A stretch of DNA of 64,000 bases from Eutypa lata (lineage: Eukaryota > Ascomycota > Sordariomycetes > Xylariales > Diatrypaceae), in NCBI GenBank assembly GCA_022661535.1, contig JAKULF010000009.1, forward strand, positions 2,418,001 through 2,482,000, written 5' to 3'. The notes under the pieces are model-generated. The model ran no database searches. It was not told the origin of the DNA and was given only the letters and a program-made list of their open reading frames with translations. Each line of letters opens with the position of its first letter. Positions within the stretch are counted from its first letter, which is position 1. Both the position numbers and the translations under genes were made by a program. Positions 1 through 12,361 of the stretch are shown piece after piece.

Positions 1-1474
1 GGTTCGGGAGGCCGACCCACAGGGTATTATCACCGCTGCTGCTGCTGTCGTTGTCATTGCTGTTATGATGGTGATGGTGATGGTGATGGTGGTGGTGATC
101 AGTGGCGCTGCTGTTGTGGACCGTCTTCAGGTAAACGTGGTCGAGGTAGAGCTCGCGCAGCGAGGCGCCGAAGCAGCGGAACATGGCGAGGAGGCCGAAG
201 CCCATGACCTCGACGCGGCGCAGCTCGAGGCACGCGAGGTGCGGGAGCACGGAGCGCGGCGGCCGCCGGATCGTCGGCACGGACCGGAACTGCCACTCTT
301 CTAAGGTGAGATCGCGCTGCGTCGAGGTCCGCACGGGCCGGCTGGGGGTCAGCGACCGCGACGACGACGACGGCAGGTTCTTCTCGTCGAGGTCCAGACC
401 CACCAGGCACAGGCTCCGGAGCCCCGGCGCCTTGCCGATCATCTCCCACAGCCGGTTGCGGAACGTCACCGTGTGCGCCGGCCCCTCCTCGTGCCGCCGC
501 ACCGATAGCACGAGGTGCTCCAGCCCCGCGAACACGTCCATGATGTTGCGTACATCGCGCGGATTATGCCACTTTTTTTTGGTAAAACCAAGTTAGTATC
601 TAATTTTTCATCATGTCTTGTAGAAGGTTCTATAACAGAACGAGAAAGGTAAGATATTAGCTTGTCTTTAGTACTTACTAGCTTGACGACTGTCGTGTCC
701 GTCAGGTTTTCAATTACCAGGGTCCGCAGGGGCGCAGCCTCCTCCTCCTCGCCGTCTCTCTTCCCTTCCTGCTCTTGCTCTTGCTCTTGCTGCTGCTGCA
801 ACCGCGCTCGCTCCGCTAGCGCCTCGATCGTGTTCCCCAGGATCATAGTCGCGGCGTGGCAGTGGCGCGAGATGAGCTGGAAGGGCAGGTTCAGGCGGAC
901 GGCGGACGCGTTCGGGGTGTGCGCGAGCAGGTCGCCCAGGCGCGCGCGGTACTCGAGCTCGGTGAAGGACGTCTCGGCCATGCAGTACCGGTCGTTCAGG
1001 GTGTCGATGAAGACGCCCATGGTGGGGATCTTGGAGAAGATCTTCCCGAGGTATCTCACTTCGCCTGCGCATTGCAAAAAAAAGACACAAATGTATACGC
1101 GTTAGATATAATTCAAAACAGGGGTTTTACACGGGGAAAAGTAAATATTATTATTAATATTAATAAACTAGAAGGAAAAAGAAGAAGGAAAAACTACCAT
1201 CATCTCGGATCATCATCAGATCTAAGTAAAGAGCTTGGCATAAGTGCCCTATCCTTTGTAATGCGGCATCGTCGGGAGGTCGGCAGCTCCTGGAGATTCT
1301 GTCGAGCCGCGTGAATTCCAATTGCAGAGTCTGGAGGACGATGGGCTTTAGGACGTGGTCGAAGAGTTTACAGACGGTGCGCAGGTTGAGCAGGGCGTTC
1401 TTGTCCCCGTAGTGGTTTGCGACGCAATATTCGAGTATCGTTAGGATTATCTCGGGGGGTAGCCTCTCCATCAT
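1..1474 (-). CDS. F-box/LRR-like protein, 3' end beyond window
   Basis: An F-box protein, a likely substrate adaptor of an SCF ubiquitin ligase; the target is unknown. It starts at the ATG at 1474. My exons are 1198-1474, 679-1064 and 571 down to the window edge. Both introns (1065-1197 and 572-678) have GT..AG ends and the phases match. The N-terminus (MERLPPEIILTILEYC, then LRTVCKLFDHVL) is a typical F-box. Later parts have leucine-rich spacing (LRTLVIENLTDTT, LRSLCLVGLDLDEKNL, LACLELRRVEVMGF), suggesting an LRR-like C-terminal region. Two low-complexity stretches are visible: a Gln/Glu tract in exon 2 and a run of 10 His near positions 67-96, followed by Asn/Asp/Ser. At least 411 residues are encoded here; the stop is off the window. 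The F-box assignment is good; the LRR part is inferred from leucine spacing. Confidence 0.8.
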
Positions 1475-2426
1475 TCTCGCGACCTTTTTAACTACCTCCT
1501 AACTAGGTAGTAGGTAGGGGGATGAACAATTGTATTTCCCCCCTCTTCTTCTTAATTAACAAGAGATCTATACTGAAAGCGATTGGCACCGTAGGGAAAC
1601 TGGAGGAGTTTGACAATTATGATTATGTAAATGAGGGTTTAAAAAATACAAATGTTGATTAAAACAACGAAACATTAAAGTCCCTCCTTTCTGAGGTAAC
1701 ACAAAAACAGCTCCAGGAGCACGGGCGCGGGAGCTTAAGCTTAGACCCGCCCTTATTATCATCTGCCCCTCAAGTGGATCCATTAGTTGGCATATAAAAC
1801 AGGGATATGGATTTCCAATAAGGACATTGCCCCAGCCCTAGCTAATTCGGCTTTTTATACGTAGTAAACTCTACCATTGAAAATAATGTGAGCCTGCCAA
1901 TGGCTTTTAGGAATAGGGGTCATGTTTCTATTGCGCATCGTAGAAAGGGGAGTAAGGGTAGACGGGATGAGAACTTGGAACGACAACAGACTGGTATTCT
2001 TCTGCTCAAGATCGGTCCGTTAAAGTAGTTGAGTAGCTGAGTAGGTAGCATGTCTCATCTCCTATCGTCGTCAATTAGTCTAGAGGCTTATGGACTTGTT
2101 TCGCCTACATTCTTTCTTATCTCATTGGCATTATGGGAAGAAGTCTTCGAGTCTTCAATAACGGAACTAGTGGCAATGGCTTCTTTGTGCCCTTAGAAAC
2201 CTCCCCTTACATACCTACCCCTAGAGATAGAGTGTCTTAAAAGGTTTCATGAAATAGACGTTAGATAGAACGCAGTCAAGGCACACGTCAACGATCTAGT
2301 TGAAGTGGTGGTGTTTAAAAACGAGCATATCCTATCTTTAAACCCCTTGGACTTTGCCAATGTGTTTTGTTCGCAGTATCCTTAACTCAAATCTCCGTCT
2401 CTTAAACTGTTGTAGCTCCGTGGCCA
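1475..2426. other. Intergenic, no gene seen
   Basis: Between two divergently transcribed genes. It holds TAGGTAG-type short motifs near 1500-1515 and 2040. The open frame at 1568-1783 (-) has no recognisable protein features. No RNA gene or repeat was recognised. Confidence 0.6.
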
Positions 2427-3563
2427 ATGGCTATACCGGCTAGATACCTACCCAAGAATTCCCCTAGCCTCGTGATATTTCTAGGTATCGCCTTGGTCTG
2501 GTCGGTAGCGCTGCTAGTACTGCTACGGCACTCTTCGATCGTCAGTCTCTCTCCCCACCCCCCTTCCCTTCTCTCTCTCTTCCCAATCCAAAAGTTACGC
2601 ATCCATAACTAAGCCAACCGTTATCATAGCCGGATGAGATATTCAGCCTTGGCTCCGGCCACAGCGCCTCGTCGTCGGAACGCCCCCTGATTCTGTACGC
2701 GTACAAGGAGACCGAAAACGCGCGGCAGAACCTGGAGTTCTTCATCCACCAGGGGCTCCACGGCGCCGCGGACTTCGTCTTCATCCTCAACGGCGAGACC
2801 GACGCCGCCGGGTGGATCCCGCGGGCGGACAACATCCGGGTCGTCGAGCGGCCGAACGCATGCTACGACCTGGGGGCCTACGGGGAGGTCCTGAGGGAGG
2901 GCGGCCTGTGGAAGAAATACAAGCGCTTCATCACGCTGAATGCGAGCATCCGGGGCCCGTTCATCCCCCCCTGGAGTGACAAGTGCTGGAGCGATGCCTA
3001 CCTCGAACGGCTATCGGACGACGTCAAGGTAGGTGAATTTTCGGTCGCTACTAATTGATTATACCTACTATGCTGTTGCGAGAGCATAACTGATACTAGA
3101 TGCTTAGCTGGTGGGAATGACGGTCAACTGCGGCCCCACGCCCCATGTCCAGAGCATGATCTGGGCGACGGACCAGGTTGGGATGGAGCTTATGCTATAT
3201 CCACCACCAGGCGCCTCGAACCCCGACATGTATGGGTCGGACCATGACCTGGTTGCTTACGGAGGCTGCTATCAGGACCTAGTCAAGGCAATTCATGCCG
3301 AGGTGGGCGCTACGGCCCTTATCCGGGGGGCGGGCTATAACGTGTCGGCAATGATGGCGGCTTTCGAGAACCCAACTTACATAGACGACTGCAAGCTGCC
3401 AGTTGATCCCTTGTACGACAGGCAGTACTTCGGTACCAACATCCACCCTTACGAGACCATATTCACGAAGGCGAACCGGGATATCGACCCTCTCCTGATA
3501 GATTTGATGACCAAGATCCATGTGTCTAGCCAGGGAGGCCGAAGTTGGGACAATTGTCGGTGA
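2427..3563 (+). CDS. Type II membrane glycosyltransferase-like protein
   Basis: Exons 2427-2540, 2630-3028 and 3108-3563 join in phase 0 to give 322 residues. Residues about 14-33 are a hydrophobic helix (SLVIFLGIALVWSVALLVLL) after a short N-terminus, so this is probably a type II membrane protein with its body in the Golgi/ER lumen. The body contains LILYAYKETENARQNLEFF, FVFILNGETD, RPNACYDLGAYGEVL and FITLNASIRGPF. That layout, an N-to-L-N-S-RGPF core, recalls the rhamnan-synthesis-F (RgpF)-like glycosyltransferase families and a set of uncharacterised fungal and algal proteins. No catalytic residue can be assigned with certainty and no substrate is implied. The start was chosen because the ATG directly precedes the membrane helix. 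The gene structure is reliable; the enzymatic role is inference. Confidence 0.75.
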
Positions 3564-6500
3564 CAGGCAGGAGATGGAAGAGTATCGAAGGATGGAAGGG
3601 CTCGGCCGGTAAGACTTGCCAAATTCATGTAATGATTTTCATGGTAGTGATGTTCATAGTGGTGGACTGTGCTAGCTGCCTACTAAGTTATAGTTCCCGC
3701 TATATTGAACCCGTTGTACTTCATCTCACAAGTTACGAACCACAGCATTGGGGCGGCAAAGGGGGGGATTCTTGGCACTCTTAAGCTCTGGACAAGTAAT
3801 TGCTTAAAACTGAAACCAAGTTACTTCACCTGGACTACCACTCTATATGTCACATTAGATTGTAGTGCTACTTAGGACGAAGGCAAAGGCACATAGTTAT
3901 GTGAAAGTAGCGATGAAAAGGGGTTGGGTGGGCAATTAACACAGTTGACTACCTACAGTTTCCCCTATCCGCGCAGCACTCTTTAGGGATTGAAATGATT
4001 CAAAGCATTCGGTGGTTTATCTAGGCTGTTAGCTAATTACACAGGCAACGAAAATGAAATAACACCAGTACATTTTGTCTAAGGAAAGAAGTAAGCAAGT
4101 AAGTATATATAAACAGGCGCAGGGAATATATTATGGGGTTTTTTTTTTTCAAGAGGTCTTGATAGAACCTGGAAATTTTATCTTTTTGTTGATATTGTTT
4201 TCTAGCGTCAACTTTCACATGGCCGTCCTTGAAGCACTTAATAATACCTGTCTAGATCCTTATTCCTAGGGCTTGCCGGGCTTAGACACCACTAGTAGGT
4301 AGTTAACTATTATCGTAGGTATGACGGAGAGAAATTATCGTCTAATAACTGATCAATGCTAGGGAGTAGGGTAGGGGTAAGGTCAACCGTTCAGCCGTTC
4401 CGCTGACGTACGACAACACGCAGACTTTCATGGTTTTTCTTCTTCTCTTGCTAGGTTAAACCTTGGCCCCGGGCTTCCGGTCGTCAATCGCCTTCCAATT
4501 TCGTGAGTCTGTGCAGCCGCGTGCATGGGATGGCTGATGGACGGCCGCTCTGCCGCTCGGAACTCCCATAGGCTATGCCCACAGTAGAAATGATCATACG
4601 TCGGATCCGACCCGTTATAACCGGGAACAACATCTGCGTGAGAATGTCTTCCGATATGGAATCATGAATAAATATTATATTGCATTGTTTTTTACAGGTG
4701 TAATATGGAAAGGGAGTATGGACCCTATAGATGATGACTGATGTTTCTAAAGGATGTCAAGCGATCTTACGAGTACCTAGAACAGGATAGATCCTGATAT
4801 CCTGGAAACCTAGTAGTAGCCTTACCAGAAATCATCATTGTTCCTCTTTGGGGCAAATAAGGCGAGAGACTTAGACGGATTCTACATGCATTGCTTGCTC
4901 GATTTGTATGTATAACTTAAGATCCACCTTCATACGTTGGGGGTCTAGAGCTCTAGGTAGGTATGCAGTCTTTTAAAACGGATAGTAATTCAGCTGTACA
5001 TTGTGGGGCCTTTCCCGTCCTTCAGCTGAAGCCCTGCTTCTCAGGTCTAACGTTAATTCAGGCTGCAAGATAGTCTGACGGTGATGGCATTATGTTGCGA
5101 TTTAACTACCAGCTTAGCTGGCGCGGTTGAAGTGCACGTATAGATACTTAAAGGAGGTAAGTATGCATGAACATTATACTACGTCCGTACCTTTAGCTAC
5201 CAGATTTTGCTCTTCTAATACTAGGCACTATCTCTAAATCAAGCGATGTATACTCGATTGATTGGCTGCGAGTGATGCTACGCAAATACGCCAAATACGC
5301 CATTGGCAGATGGTTAATTTTCCGGCCACAACCCATCCTCAGTCAGCTTGGCTGCTTGGGCTCGTCTTACATATTCTTGGCGGTGAGATGCAGAGTCCTG
5401 GGTGCTGGGTAGGACACCTAGACGAATGCGACGTGACAATTTAGGCATGGCAAAAATGCGGCCGCTGGTGCGGTTACCCAAATGCACTAGAGCATGGGCT
5501 ATGCTTGGTATTATACTTGGTAACCCTCTGGAACACCTGATTGAGCCGTGTATAGTGTTATGCAACCTGCTTGATCGACCGTATCACAGCCTTTCAGCTT
5601 ACGGGCGGTGTTCTGCATCTCCAATCAACGAGCTGCATCGACTTATAATAACCCTGACTGCTAATTTTCTTGACCTTCTTTCTCCCATGTCAATGACGCT
5701 GATGACTTGACACCCCCAAGAAGCGTCGTCGCTAAGCAATCGGTAATATTTCTGCAACCATCCTGTCAGCCTGTCCATAACCTGAAACGGTGACGGTGAC
5801 GAACAAAACTGTAGTTAACATACAGTTGGGACTCGGGAAACTACACTGATAAGATCATGTCTATTTTAGAAGGTAATTAATCTAGTTTGATGCCCGGACC
5901 GAAGCTATGGAAACTACTGCTGGATTTATTACGTATTAGCGGGATTGAGATCTCAAATGCCGTAAGGTCAGAAGGTTCAGTTCCGAACGGGAAATTCAGC
6001 CCCTCTCTACCATCAGATCCTATTCCGACTCTAGCATAGACAATAACGCTTACCAGCAAGGCCCCAGACGGTACTCATATGTAGCCTTTTTGATATATGT
6101 ATGTACATACTTTTTACATCCATTCATATCACCCACTGGTTGTCTCGGACTGATTGTCCCAATTCGGTGACTGGGCTGCTGGGCATACCTAAGTATGCTA
6201 GTATGTAAGTCAGCTTCTTATGTGGACAAGAGAGCAATCCCGATGTAGATATCCACTAGAAAGATATTAATATTACCTAAGTTTGGGGGCCAGTAACTAC
6301 ATCGAACGACTGTCAATATAGGTATAAGTATTGGCCCCCTATCATTGTATTTGTACGCATTGCACACTAAGTGACTAACTTGGGTAGCTTTGACTGCTTT
6401 GATAAGCGCTAAATTATAGGGTGGTGACTTTTATTACTTGCTGCAACGGCGTCCGCAGACTAGCAACGAAGTTTCCACCGCCGGGCGGCTTTGTTTACTA

Positions 6501-7294
6501 CATATGTACTTAGTAGATAAGTAGGACTTTGAATGCGCGAAGTGGACGGCATCATTTTCGGTATGTAGATCACGCAATGCCTCAATTCAGAAGTACAAGC
6601 TTCTGTTGTTTTCGATCGTGCTAAAAACGGGACGATCGATGGGAAAGCCTCGTCATCTGGAAACTGGTAAATCCCCTGTACGTTTTTTTGAAACGGGGAC
6701 CGGCTTTTGCTGTGCCCTGGTGCTTTGGGCGCAAGGTCTTTTTCATATGTACCTACGTAGATTGGTTGATTGATTAAACAAATAGTTACAGTAACTTTAC
6801 GTGGTATTTATCTTTGAATCAGTGCCATTAGTACGTAGTTCAGGGACCTAAAAGGCTTAGCATGCCCCAATTTCAATCCTTCGGGTCATGGCCTAGCGAA
6901 TCAGCTCACACTTAGACGCCCGTAAGGTCCTTTATTATGGAACTGTTCTACTGCTAGTTAGGTGGACTTTCTGGTTATACACGTGCCGAGAGAGTGGCAT
7001 GGGCTATGCAGAAGAACGAGACAGGGGTAAGGGGGGACCTGGTTAATAGGTTGATCGTCGTCCATGGGATCTGCAATACCTATGTAAATCCGATCAATGC
7101 CTATCCATCTTTTCTCTTTCCGTCTGTTCCATCTGACCCGTAGTTCCCACTCCCCTGTCTGTCTGTCTACTCCTCGACTCATCTTCAACTTGGGATAGAT
7201 ATGTACGACCACGTTCATTGCAGGTAGGGACGTCCAACAACAAAAAAAATAAAATTTAGCGAAGCGAAGAAAAAAAGAAGAAAGAAAATCCGCG
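3564..7294. other. 3.7-kb intergenic gap, no gene seen
   Basis: Low coding character, with frequent stops in all frames. Overlapping short frames at 5262-5710 on both strands have no family resemblance. Short TAGGTA motifs and A/T runs occur. The last ~60 bases are a purine-rich leader just before the ATG at 7295. No tRNA, rRNA or repeat was recognised by eye. Confidence 0.55.
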
Positions 7295-9273
7295 ATGGCC
7301 TCGCCGCCTCAGCAAGAGCAGCGACCGGGTTCGGACTTCTACAGCACGCTCGAGGTCGACAACCGCGCGTACCACTCTTCGCAGGCCCCCGAGGTAGTCG
7401 CCGTCGACCGCGAGAACCTCCCCGAGGTCGACCACTACCGGGAGAACCTGCCCGAGGTCAACCACTTCGCCAACGCGCCGCCCTCCACCGGCTACTCGGA
7501 GACCTACTACTCCGGCGGGACCTACTCGTCGGCGAACACGCCGCAGGCCGCGGCCGCCATCCCGGCCAAGGAAGATGGTCCGTACGTCGGCGCCGTCGGT
7601 GGCGAGGTACCGCCGGGGCGAGCAGCAGGAGGTGCAGGACCGGGGGCGAGTGAGCCGAGGATATGCGGGGTGCGCCGGAAACTGTTCATCCTCCTGGCGA
7701 CGCTCGCGGCCGTGATCGTCGTCGGCGTCGTCGTCGGCGTTAGCGTGGGGGTGACGACGACGCGCAATGCGGTTTCCGAGTCGGAGCAGCAAGAAGGGGG
7801 CGATGGAGACGACAGCGGCGACGCGGGAGGAAAGACTCCCGCGTCCACAGATGGCCCGCCGAACGAGATCCGCCTGGACACCCGGATAGCGGTGACGAAC
7901 TTCACGGACGAGGTCGGAAACGAAAATTATCTCGTGATATACCAGCTATATAGTGGTGCTATTTGGTACGTTCGGAGAACACCTTATTCAACGATGATTA
8001 TGACTACTGTTGTAGAAATTGTAGAGGCTAACTTGTGCGCAGTATGTTAAAACTATGTCCATCTTCGGAGGTCTTCTCATTATATCCCACCCATTTGGTT
8101 TCCCCAGCTTTTGCTTATTGATTCGGATGGAATGGAGTGTGAATTTGATTAAAGGAAACGCGTTGAATTTGGCGGCCATGATACTAACCAACTCGTTGCA
8201 GATATGTCTACATACAACGATTCCGAATCACAATCAGAGTGGCTCGTATCACCAGTCGTGGACGGCAAGACGGGCTCGTTATCATTAGACGACGTACAGA
8301 ACGGCACTTCATTCGCTATAGATGCGTACATGGACTCGGCCGTAAGCAACAACAGCAACCCCAGCGTAAACTATCTATCGTATAAATGACTACTAACACC
8401 CTCTTTGCTCAGGACCGCCTACTCCACCTCTACTGGATGGCGCCGGACAACAAGATCAAATCCGCACGGTTCGACCAGTTCAAGACGGACACGACGCACA
8501 CGGCGCAGGACTGGTACGAGGCGCCGGCCTCGGACCTATACGTAGCGTCCGCGGGGTCCTCGCTCATCTCGTACGGGCGCGAGTGCCTCGACGCCCCCTG
8601 CCCGCAGTGGTCGTACCTATTCTGGCAAGAAGACGACGCGGTCGAGGGCGCGGGGCTGGAGCCCGGCGGGCAGTGGGAGACGCTGGGGCCGTCGCTCGGC
8701 GCGTCGTCGGGCGGCTTCGACAGCAACAGCGTGACGCCGCCGGGGGCGAACGCGTCGCTCGCGCTGACGATGCAGCGCGCCACGGCCGGCGACGGCGGCT
8801 TCCGGTCCATCAGCATGTTCTACCCGGCGGACTCGGGCGTGCTGGGCCAGATCATCTTCGAGCGGAACACGGAGACGGGGCCCTACAAGGGCTACGCGCT
8901 GCCCCGGGAGGACCTGGGCGCCAGCACGGGCGTCGCCGCCTTCACCACGGGGACGAACGACACGAACTCGACCGCCGAACCGCTCGGCTTCCAGGTCCTC
9001 ACCGCCGACCCCGACGCCGACAACGGCGTCCAGCTGACGTACTACCGCGACGACGAGTGGACCGTCGCCGAGGAGGTCGCCGAGCTCGCCGACTGCCAGC
9101 CCCTGGCGACGATGGCGGCGACGCGCGCGCGCCGCGTGTACTGCGTCGTCAAGACCGACGACGATACGGCGGAGATCGTGGAGTTTGCATGGAACGGCGA
9201 CCCTGAGGCGGACGCAAGTACATATACGAGTTATCGGCGGGTCGGGACAGTAAATACCACTGTAGAATTATAG
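7295..9273 (+). CDS. Membrane-anchored fucose-specific-lectin-like protein
   Basis: A long Pro/Gly-rich N-terminal cytoplasmic part (with repeats of RENLPEV at about residues 39-56), one transmembrane helix at about 130-153 (LFILLATLAAVIVVGVVVG), an acidic/Gly linker, then a large extracellular region with beta-propeller-like blades: NYLVIYQLYSGAIW, RLLHLYWMAPDNKIKSA, VQLTYYRDDEWTV. This matches the fungal fucose-specific lectin superfamily (AAL-like propellers) in an anchored form found in filamentous ascomycetes. Probable exons are 7295-~7965, 8202-8365 and 8413-9273. The second intron (8366-8412) is clean. The first is not: the obvious donor GTACGT at 7966 with the acceptor at 8201 leaves the reading frame one base out and makes a TGA. 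Several N-X-S/T sites lie outside the membrane. Sugar specificity is unproven. Confidence 0.75.
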
Positions 9274-10086
9274 AAAGCCAGCCAGCAGGAGAAAGAGAGC
9301 GGGAAAAAAGGGAAAATGCTTAGGCTGCTGGGATGGCTACATTGTTTAAAGAATATACCTATTAACTAACTTAGTCTCTTATCTAATGAAGTATAATACC
9401 TCTACTTCGATGAACACTTTTCCTCTTAGGTTCCGATTTCGTCGTTGATTCACTAGTTATCTTACTATCTACCCGAGTTGTGAACATAGAAGCACATACA
9501 TAATGATTATATGATCTCTTATGGAGGGACGAGTCGGTTCGCTACTACAGAAACAGCCAGTCGCTGCCTAACTTTGAAGAGGTGAAAGGCAGGTCGTTTT
9601 CTCATAATCTAATCCCCCATTACCACGTAGTATAAGGAGTTGTTAAATGATATGGGAGAATGAGGAGATGCCAACTCCACCATACAACAGGAAGTCCGCG
9701 ATGGGGAACGCTAGTATAAGCCTAGTGTTTTCTCACAGACTATCACCTTCATAGGGTGGAGATAAGTAACAACACTAGGTATTGCGAGAGATCAACGCCG
9801 TTGCCGGTGGTCACTTATACAATGTCACTTATTTACTATTTGTAATTGGTTCCACCGCCTATAACCTTTATCAGCCAGCTCCTTAATTGAACCTCCTCTA
9901 ACCGCCTGCTTATTTTATCCTCCGCAGCCCCTCCTCCGTCCTCTCTATAACTAAAACCTAAAGCCCCTACTTATATAGTCAATTTATTACTGCGTGAAGG
10001 GAAGAGGCAGCACAGTGGAGTCACGAAGAGAAAACACACACCAATCTTATCAACAAGACATTACAAGCCCACCAAGCGGGGAAGCA
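9274..10086. other. Intergenic, no gene seen
   Basis: The 3' flank of the lectin-like gene and promoter of the DUF1989 gene. A pyrimidine-rich stretch near 9895-9950 precedes the leader. An in-frame upstream ATG lies at 9994. Nothing else was recognised. Confidence 0.55.
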
Positions 10087-11339
10087 ATGGCAGAAGCCGC
10101 AAGCGAACGGCTAAAGGCTCGGGGGCCGGTCCCGACGCCGGTCCCGGCCTACCTCCCGAAAGCCGGATCACCTCTCACAGTGGACGAGCGCCTCTACGCC
10201 GACATACAATCCGCGCCGCGCAAGCTCCTCCAAGAGTTCACCCTCCCGATCCGATCCGGACAGGCATGGAAGGCCCCTGCCGGGTCCATTGTCAGGATCA
10301 GCACGCCCGAGGGCCCACAGGTCGGTTAGTACACCCGGTCTAAAAATACATTGTGCATACAAGAGACATCGTCCTTACAATTCACCTACCCTACCAATCT
10401 ACAACTATCAGACCTATGTAGTAACCACGTAAAAAAAAAAATTTTATTATTAAAACAAAACAGGCGACCTAAACATCTGGAACGCGCACAACCCGCGGGA
10501 GCGGTTCTGGGCGAGCCGGACGCGGCAGCTCCACGCGGCGCACGTGACGACGGGGGACCGGCTCTGGTCGACGCTGCCGTACATGCGGCCGCTGGCGACG
10601 ATCGTGGCGGACAGCTTCGGGTGGTACGGGGAGGACGAGCACGGGGGCCGGGTGCACGACCTGCTGGGGACGCGGTGCGACCCCTACATCAACAGCGTGC
10701 TGGCGGGCGCCGAGTACGACTTCCACTGCCACTCGAACCTGACGCGGGCCGTGGCGCCGTTCGGCCTGGCCGAGGCCGACGTCCACGACGTCATCAACAT
10801 CTTCCAGGTCACGGGCTTGGACGCCAAGGGCCGGTACTACATGAGTCCCTCTCCGGCGGCGAGGGGGGATTATCTGGAGTTCTTTGCTGAGCAGGATCTG
10901 TTGATGGCTTTGAGTGCGTTCTTTTTTCCCTTTTCCTCCTCCTTCTCTTATTCGTCACTTCCTCTTGCAATCCTTCCAATCATGACATCTTTATTCATGT
11001 CCCAGATCGCCTTGCTTTCTTCTTTTCTTCTTTTTCTTTTGCTTCTCCTTTTCTTTTTCCCCGTTTGATTCCTTCATCATATGAATGGCATGTGCTGACT
11101 TTACTTGGCTTTACTCTCAAGGTGCTTGCCCCGGCGGAGACCTGTCGCTGTGGGGGTTCGGGGGAGATAGCGAAAAGGAGATGATCAAGTGCTGCCGCCC
11201 GCTGAAGGTTGAGGTCTTCGCGCTCGAGGATGGGGTGTTTCTCGAGAAGCGCGGGTGGAAGTCGCCAGAGCCCGCTCCCTATAAAGGGATGCATGGGATG
11301 TCTATTCCTCACGGCGAATACCAAACCAAGAAGCAGTGA
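10087..11339 (+). CDS. DUF1989 family protein (urea-carboxylase-associated type)
   Basis: Exons 10087-10324, 10464-10913 and 11122-11339 join in consistent phases (1, 1, stop) to give 301 residues. Conserved blocks of the DUF1989 family are clear: VGDLNIWNAHNPRERFW, HVTTGDRLWSTLPYMRP, LLGTRCDPYIN, DFHCHSNLTRA, INIFQVTGLD and a terminal CPGGDLSLWG. In bacteria this family is found with urea carboxylase and amine degradation genes; the reaction in fungi is not settled. The acidic, His- and Cys-containing motifs would suit a metal-binding barrel, but that is inference. The start at 10087 was preferred because its context (GCAATGGCA) is good; an upstream in-frame ATG at 9994 would add 31 residues. 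No nitrogen-metabolism gene lies next to it. Confidence 0.85.
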
Positions 11340-12361
11340 ATATAGGTAGGTCGAGAGTCAAGCCTACTTTGTCATAATTCATTTGTTTGGGGTGTGGGGT
11401 TGGTTTGGCTCTCCTTACGTTTTATGGCTGGTGGTCTAGTGGTCTGGTCTGCGGGAGAGCATCTTTGGGAAGCTTGGTGTTCGTGACGTATTACGTGATA
11501 TTCTTTATTTGTCTATATGTTTGCCTGAAGAGGATATAATAGTAACGAATTAACAAGCACACCCTCACACCTAGAAGAGAAGGAAGCGTGGGGGTCAGAC
11601 GTAATAGCGCCGGTCAACTAGATGCTACTTGTACTCACCTCAACTCTAGTATCGCAAACCCTAAGATTCATTCTCGTAAATCAACTAAGCTGTGTCCGCT
11701 CCAGTGAGGACCAACAAGTATATAAACACCGAGGCCTACGCCATCCAGCAGCCCTCCCATTTAAGGATTATGATCTCTTCCCTAGGTTAGGTGATATTCA
11801 TCTGTGTATCTAACCAATAAGAACAACTCTTGACTCCTACCAACATTCTACCTCTTGAAAAACACATCTCACTGCATAGTTAGTAACCACGTCAGGTATT
11901 TCGCACGGACACCATTAGATACGAACGGCAAAGATCGATTGGAAAAGGCGACCTAGGTAGAACTGCATACAACTAACTGCCTTGGTGTTTATGAGAACGG
12001 GGAGAACTTGAATGTGCTCGATGCGTACGTAGCTGGTTCTGGTTAGTGAAGACCGACCACACACACACATAGAAAACTTGCGCCATTGAACCCCTGAAGC
12101 ACACGATTTATGTAAAGGGGGTCTTGGCACGGCTGAGGGCGAATAAAGGTAAGGGAGGCCGCAGCCAATAAAGTTCGCCTCGTTTCTCATTCATTCTCTC
12201 TCTATATGATGGTTTTTCTATCACCGAGATTTCTTCTACGCAGTTCAGAAGGTGCCTGAAAGAATAGGAAGAAGGAAAAAAAAAAAAAAGGAAAAAACGC
12301 CCCCATCATAGAAATGTCTTGTCTATGCAACCTATGCCACCAATTTCCAAATGAACTGTAT
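11340..12361. other. Convergent intergenic region
   Basis: Lies between the 3' ends of the DUF1989 gene and the cystathionine gamma-lyase gene. It contains an A-rich run near 12277-12290 and a short CA run near 12059-12070. No coding frame looks real. Confidence 0.55.

Noticed and set aside
5262..5710. Overlapping short frames on both strands
   Set aside because: No family resemblance and equal openness on both strands; chance in a non-coding gap.
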